Assembly (NCBI GenBank): GCA_947184155.2
Contig: CAMXCT020000255.1
Location: 124,001 to 188,000, forward strand
Direction: 5' to 3'
DNA from: Cladocopium goreaui
Taxonomy: Eukaryota > Sar > Dinophyceae > Suessiales > Symbiodiniaceae
Length of the DNA: 64,000 nt
In this document: piece after piece, positions 61,617-64,000 of the stretch
How the letters are laid out: every line of letters begins with the position of its first letter
Numbering within the stretch: the stretch's first letter is position 1
Notes under the pieces: generated by a model
What the model was told of the DNA's origin: nothing
Database searches by the model: none
The model's input: only the letters and a program-made list of their open reading frames with translations
Translations under genes and position numbers: made by a program

Positions 61617-61626
61617 TTTCTTTAAA
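61617..61626 (-). promoter_or_regulatory. TTTAAAGAAA promoter motif, zinc-repeat nuclease gene
   Basis: On the minus strand TTTAAAGAAA sits 26 nt before the ATG at 61591, one base different from the two exact copies near 59.3 kb. It lies just after the end of the neighbouring gene. Confidence 0.6.
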
Positions 61627-61631
61627 CCATT

Positions 61632-61966
61632 TCAACTTAATAGTTCATATGCATCAGTTTCGGGATTTTTTTGAATTTGATAATACTCTAATGTCATTTG
61701 CTTGGGGTTCTTTATCTTCCCATCGGTCAGCATTTTAAAATATTGTTGACGCTTATCTGAGTGGCTTCCAACCGGACGGCCCAAATTTTTGCGTTGGAAC
61801 GTTTGCTCACTTCTTCTTTGACTTCGTCTTGTGTCTTGTCATCTTTCTTGTCAAGTTTTTCCATGTTTTTTTGCAGTGTGTCCGCAATTCCCTTGGTCTG
61901 TTTGTTCAACTTGTTCAGTTTGGTTATCATGTCAATGGTTTTGTCAGAATTATCTACGTCAGACAT
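61632..61966 (-). pseudogene. Coiled-coil / GRPVGS-motif protein (frameshifted)
   Basis: From ATG at 61966 a frame reads MSDVDNSDKTIDMITKLNKL and a Lys/Glu/Asp-rich coiled coil, and ends at TGA 61727. A different frame over 61632-61800 is open and protein-like: LGRPVGSHSDKRQQYFK, then KNPKQMTLEYYQIQKNPE, TGA at 61632-61634. A one-base event near 61780-61805 most simply joins them, giving about 110 residues. GRP-type cores recall AT-hooks or DNA-binding tails, but no firm family was recognised. The upstream region is TATATATAAA-rich and lacks the TTAAAG motif. Confidence 0.55.
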
Positions 61967-62072
61967 TTTTATATATAAAATAATTTATATATTTATTTTT
62001 CAAAAACTAAATATTTTATTAAATATTTATTTACAAAAAGTGATTTGGACAAAATCTACTCTTTAGATGTGT

Positions 62073-62519
62073 TTAATCCATGTCGTTTATCTTCATGTCT
62101 CTATTCCTTGGAGTTCCCATGACATCACTTATCATTTTATTAGTGCTTTCTGCTTTCCTATCTTCTGGGGTAACTTGGCGGTTAAAAGAAAAACTGATAC
62201 TATGGTCTTCACTTTCTAAAACTATTTCACCGTTATCATCTCTACTCACATGCATAGTCTTATCGTTTTTACTGATTTTGAAGCTACATGGATTGCATTT
62301 ACATTTTATACCTTTTGGGTTGATTTCAATTTCATTTCTCAGTTGCAACTTTCCTTGACATAAAGGACAGTCAAAGGTAATGAATTTGCTTGAAAGTTTC
62401 TGTTCCTTATTTAGATTTATTGTTGCGGGTTCATCATCTGAAAGTTCAAAATCTTCGGGGATTGGTTGCTTTTTGAATTTACTTTTTGGTTTCTGTTTTT
62501 GTTTCGGTTTTGGTGACAT
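62073..62519 (-). CDS. Zinc-ribbon protein of the viral element
   Basis: 148 codons, intact. A basic N-terminus (SPKPKQKQKPKSKFKKQP) is followed by a Cys-rich middle (CPLCQGKLQLRNEIEINPKG, then CKCNPCSF) that could form a zinc ribbon, and a hydrophilic tail. It lies on the same strand as the GRPVGS gene with about 105 bp between. Function unknown; zinc ribbons of this sort are often transcription- or DNA-linked. Confidence 0.65.
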   Translation of the reverse strand: MSPKPKQKQKPKSKFKKQPIPEDFELSDDEPATINLNKEQKLSSKFITFDCPLCQGKLQLRNEIEINPKGIKCKCNPCSFKISKNDKTMHVSRDDNGEIVLESEDHSISFSFNRQVTPEDRKAESTNKMISDVMGTPRNRDMKINDMD

Positions 62520-62624
62520 TTCTATCTATAGAATATTTTATATAATAAATTGCTACTTTTATAAATTCAAAAAGTATCATGAGCCATATTATTATTAGAT
62601 AATATTTTTGCTATAATCTAATAA

Positions 62625-62755
62625 TGACACATGGGGAGGGAGCTTCAAAAGCATGCACCGAGCGTCGTGCAGGGTGGGAACATATGAATTAGCTTCTTAT
62701 GAGGGTAAATGACAACCTGTCCTGTTTTTCGCGACCCCAAGTCAGCAAAATGATA
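62625..62755. other. GC-richer short insert inside the viral element
   Basis: About 130 bp between the zinc-ribbon and ATPase genes have host-like composition (GGGGAGGGAGCTTC, ACCGAGCGTCGTGCAGGGTG). The edges AATGACACAT and ATATGTCATAATT are loosely inverted. This may be a short transposon inserted after capture, or the divergent control region. Confidence 0.4.
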
Positions 62756-62815
62756 TGTCATAATTATTACAATATATATTACAAATTTATTTTCTAAATA
62801 TATTATTATATTATT

Positions 62816-63312
62816 ATGCAAAAATTGGATGTTCCAAAAATTGAACCTATTGATGAAAAGGTGTTTACATTCAATCAGTCAAAGTATGATATGGCGCCGA
62901 AACTTCCATTTAGAACTCTTGTGGTTGGGGCATCTGCCGGGGGAAAAACAGTGCTAATCAGCAACTTATTATTGAATATATATCGCAATTCATTTGAGCG
63001 TATTTTTGTATTCTCACCCAGTATTTTGATAGACCAGAATTGGGAAGCAGTGAGAAAATACATTAAGAAAGATATGAAAGTAGATACTGACAAAGAAAAA
63101 GTGTTTTTTGAGGAGTATGACCCAGAAGCACTACAAAACATCATCCATACTCAACACAAGGTCATTGAGCATGAAAAGAAAAACAAATTTAGAAAATTAC
63201 ATTCAATATGTATTATCATTGATGATATGGCAGAAAATCAAAAATTTATGAAATATTCAACTATATTAAATGGATTATATACTCGTTCAAGACATCAAGC
63301 AATATCAGTAAT
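62816..63312 (+). pseudogene. A32-like (FtsK/HerA superfamily) DNA-packaging ATPase, 3' truncated
   Basis: From ATG 62816 the protein reads FRTLVVGASAGGKTVLIS with Walker A at residues 38-45, ERIFVFSPSI, and Walker B ICIIIDDMAE around residues 133-138. It then reaches LNGLYTRSRHQAIS. Family members continue about 70-100 residues beyond this point with a sensor/arginine-finger region. Here viral sequence stops at about 63312, and a GC-rich repeat supplies only a short unrelated tail. The ATPase pumps genome DNA into capsids in PLVs, virophages and NCLDVs. It is transcribed away from the zinc-ribbon gene. Confidence 0.85.
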
Positions 63313-64000
63313 CCGCCGACCCCTGCCGTCAGCAGGGGGAGCGCGTCAGAGGAGGCCTTACTAGCAACAAGATGCCAGAAGGGGCGAAGAGTTTGTGCAG
63401 AACGAAAGCCGGCTCCAGAAGGACACGAGCAGGGTGGCAGTTGGCAATGTAGAAACGCAGGAAAAGTCAAGGTTTGGAGCTAGTTTCTAGTCGGTTCAGA
63501 AAGTGACGTTTGGCAGTCTGGGATACGGGCCGCGGGCCCAATCCGTCCTTCACTGCCATGGTGTTTTAGCCCTGCGACACGGTCCTTGGACGCCAGCTTG
63601 GACCGAAGCGGTGCAGAACGAAAGCCGGCTCCAGGAGGACACGAGCAGGGTGGCAGTTGGCAGTGCAGAAACGCAGGAAAAGTCAAGGTTTGGAGCTTAT
63701 TTCTAGTTGGTTCAGAAAGTGACGTTTGGCAGTCTGGGATACGGGCCGCAGGCCCAATCCGTCCTCACTGCCATGGTGTTTTAGCCCTGCGACACGGTCC
63801 TTGGACTCCAGCTTGGACCGAAGCGGTGCAGAACGAAGGCCAGCTCCAGGAGGACACGAGCAGGGTGGCAGTTGGCAGTGCAGAAACGCAGGAAAAGTCA
63901 AGGTTTGGAGCTAGTTTCTAGTCGGTTCAGAAAGTGACGTTTGGCAGTCTGGGATACGGGCCGCGGGCCCAATCCGTCCTTCACTGCCATGGTGTTTTAG
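63313..64000. repeat. 216-bp GC-rich tandem repeat (satellite), continuing past the window
   Basis: After a lead segment (CCGCCGACCCCTGCCGTCAG, 63316-63390) units start with GTGCAGAACGAAGGCC-type sequence at 63395, 63611 and 63826, spaced about 216 bp, with GGACACGAGCAGGGTGGCAG in each. The short frames in it overlap on both strands and are not genes. Confidence 0.92.

Larger units (their letters stand above)
53400..63312. mobile_element. Endogenous Polinton-like virus / Maverick-type element (partial, decayed)
   Basis: Composition turns AT-rich at about 53.4 kb and returns to GC-rich sharply at about 63.31 kb. Between these points genes are closely packed, intronless and on both strands: zinc protein, integrase, polymerase-helicase-HNH fusion, small basic protein, repeats, zinc-repeat nuclease, GRPVGS protein, zinc-ribbon protein, packaging ATPase. 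Integrase plus family-B-like polymerase plus A32-like ATPase is the diagnostic Polinton/PLV combination. Major and minor capsid proteins and protease are absent, presumably lost with the right side. Terminal inverted repeats and target duplication were not found. Confidence 0.85.

Overview
The window looks like nuclear DNA of a dinoflagellate, probably Symbiodiniaceae-like. It carries a pentatricopeptide-repeat (PPR) gene built from the 'ISACEKGGQW' repeats common in dinoflagellates. Genes are split by introns, including one that fits a GC-AG intron. Gene density is low, every recognisable host gene lies on the minus strand, and there is a heavy load of tandem arrays, hairpin MITEs and segmental duplications. 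No rRNA, tRNA, CRISPR or bacterial-type operon was seen. The organism is inferred from style and cannot be named.

Host part (1-53.3 kb): a PPR gene (3.8-6.75 kb) contains a recent 420-bp in-frame tandem duplication. Tandem arrays (10.2-13.6 kb and 15.5-15.9 kb) interrupt copy A of a colinear segmental duplication (9.8-18.4 kb). Copy B is at 21.1-24.5 kb, and both look like decayed copies of one unrecognised multi-exon gene. An AT-rich foreign-looking scrap lies at 19.5-20.4 kb. From 24.5 to 43.4 kb there are mostly short hairpin elements, repeats and a few exon-like open frames. A calpain-type cysteine protease gene (43.5-49.2 kb) has a 1.9-kb TATATA-type microsatellite in one intron. A secreted cysteine-rich gene with a von Willebrand type D-like region follows at 51.4-53.0 kb.

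Viral part (about 53.4-63.3 kb): a compact, AT-rich, intronless block with genes on both strands, best read as an endogenous Polinton-like virus or related Maverick-type element. It encodes a two-zinc-module protein, a retroviral-type (rve) integrase, a very large replication protein, a small basic protein, a nuclease with seven 18-residue zinc-binding repeats and a PD-(D/E)XK-like core, a GRPVGS-motif protein, a zinc-ribbon protein and an A32-like packaging ATPase. The replication protein joins family-B polymerase-like motifs, an SF1 (Pif1/RecD-like) helicase and an HNH-like zinc nuclease module. A CTTAAAGA(A/G) motif sits 23-31 nt upstream of four of the start codons. Five genes carry one disabling lesion each (a nonsense codon, three frameshifts, one truncation), so the copy is probably dead but recent. 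The ATPase is cut off at a GC-rich 216-bp satellite that runs to the window end. Capsid and protease genes are not in view.

The most novel item is the polymerase-helicase-HNH fusion together with its shared promoter motif.
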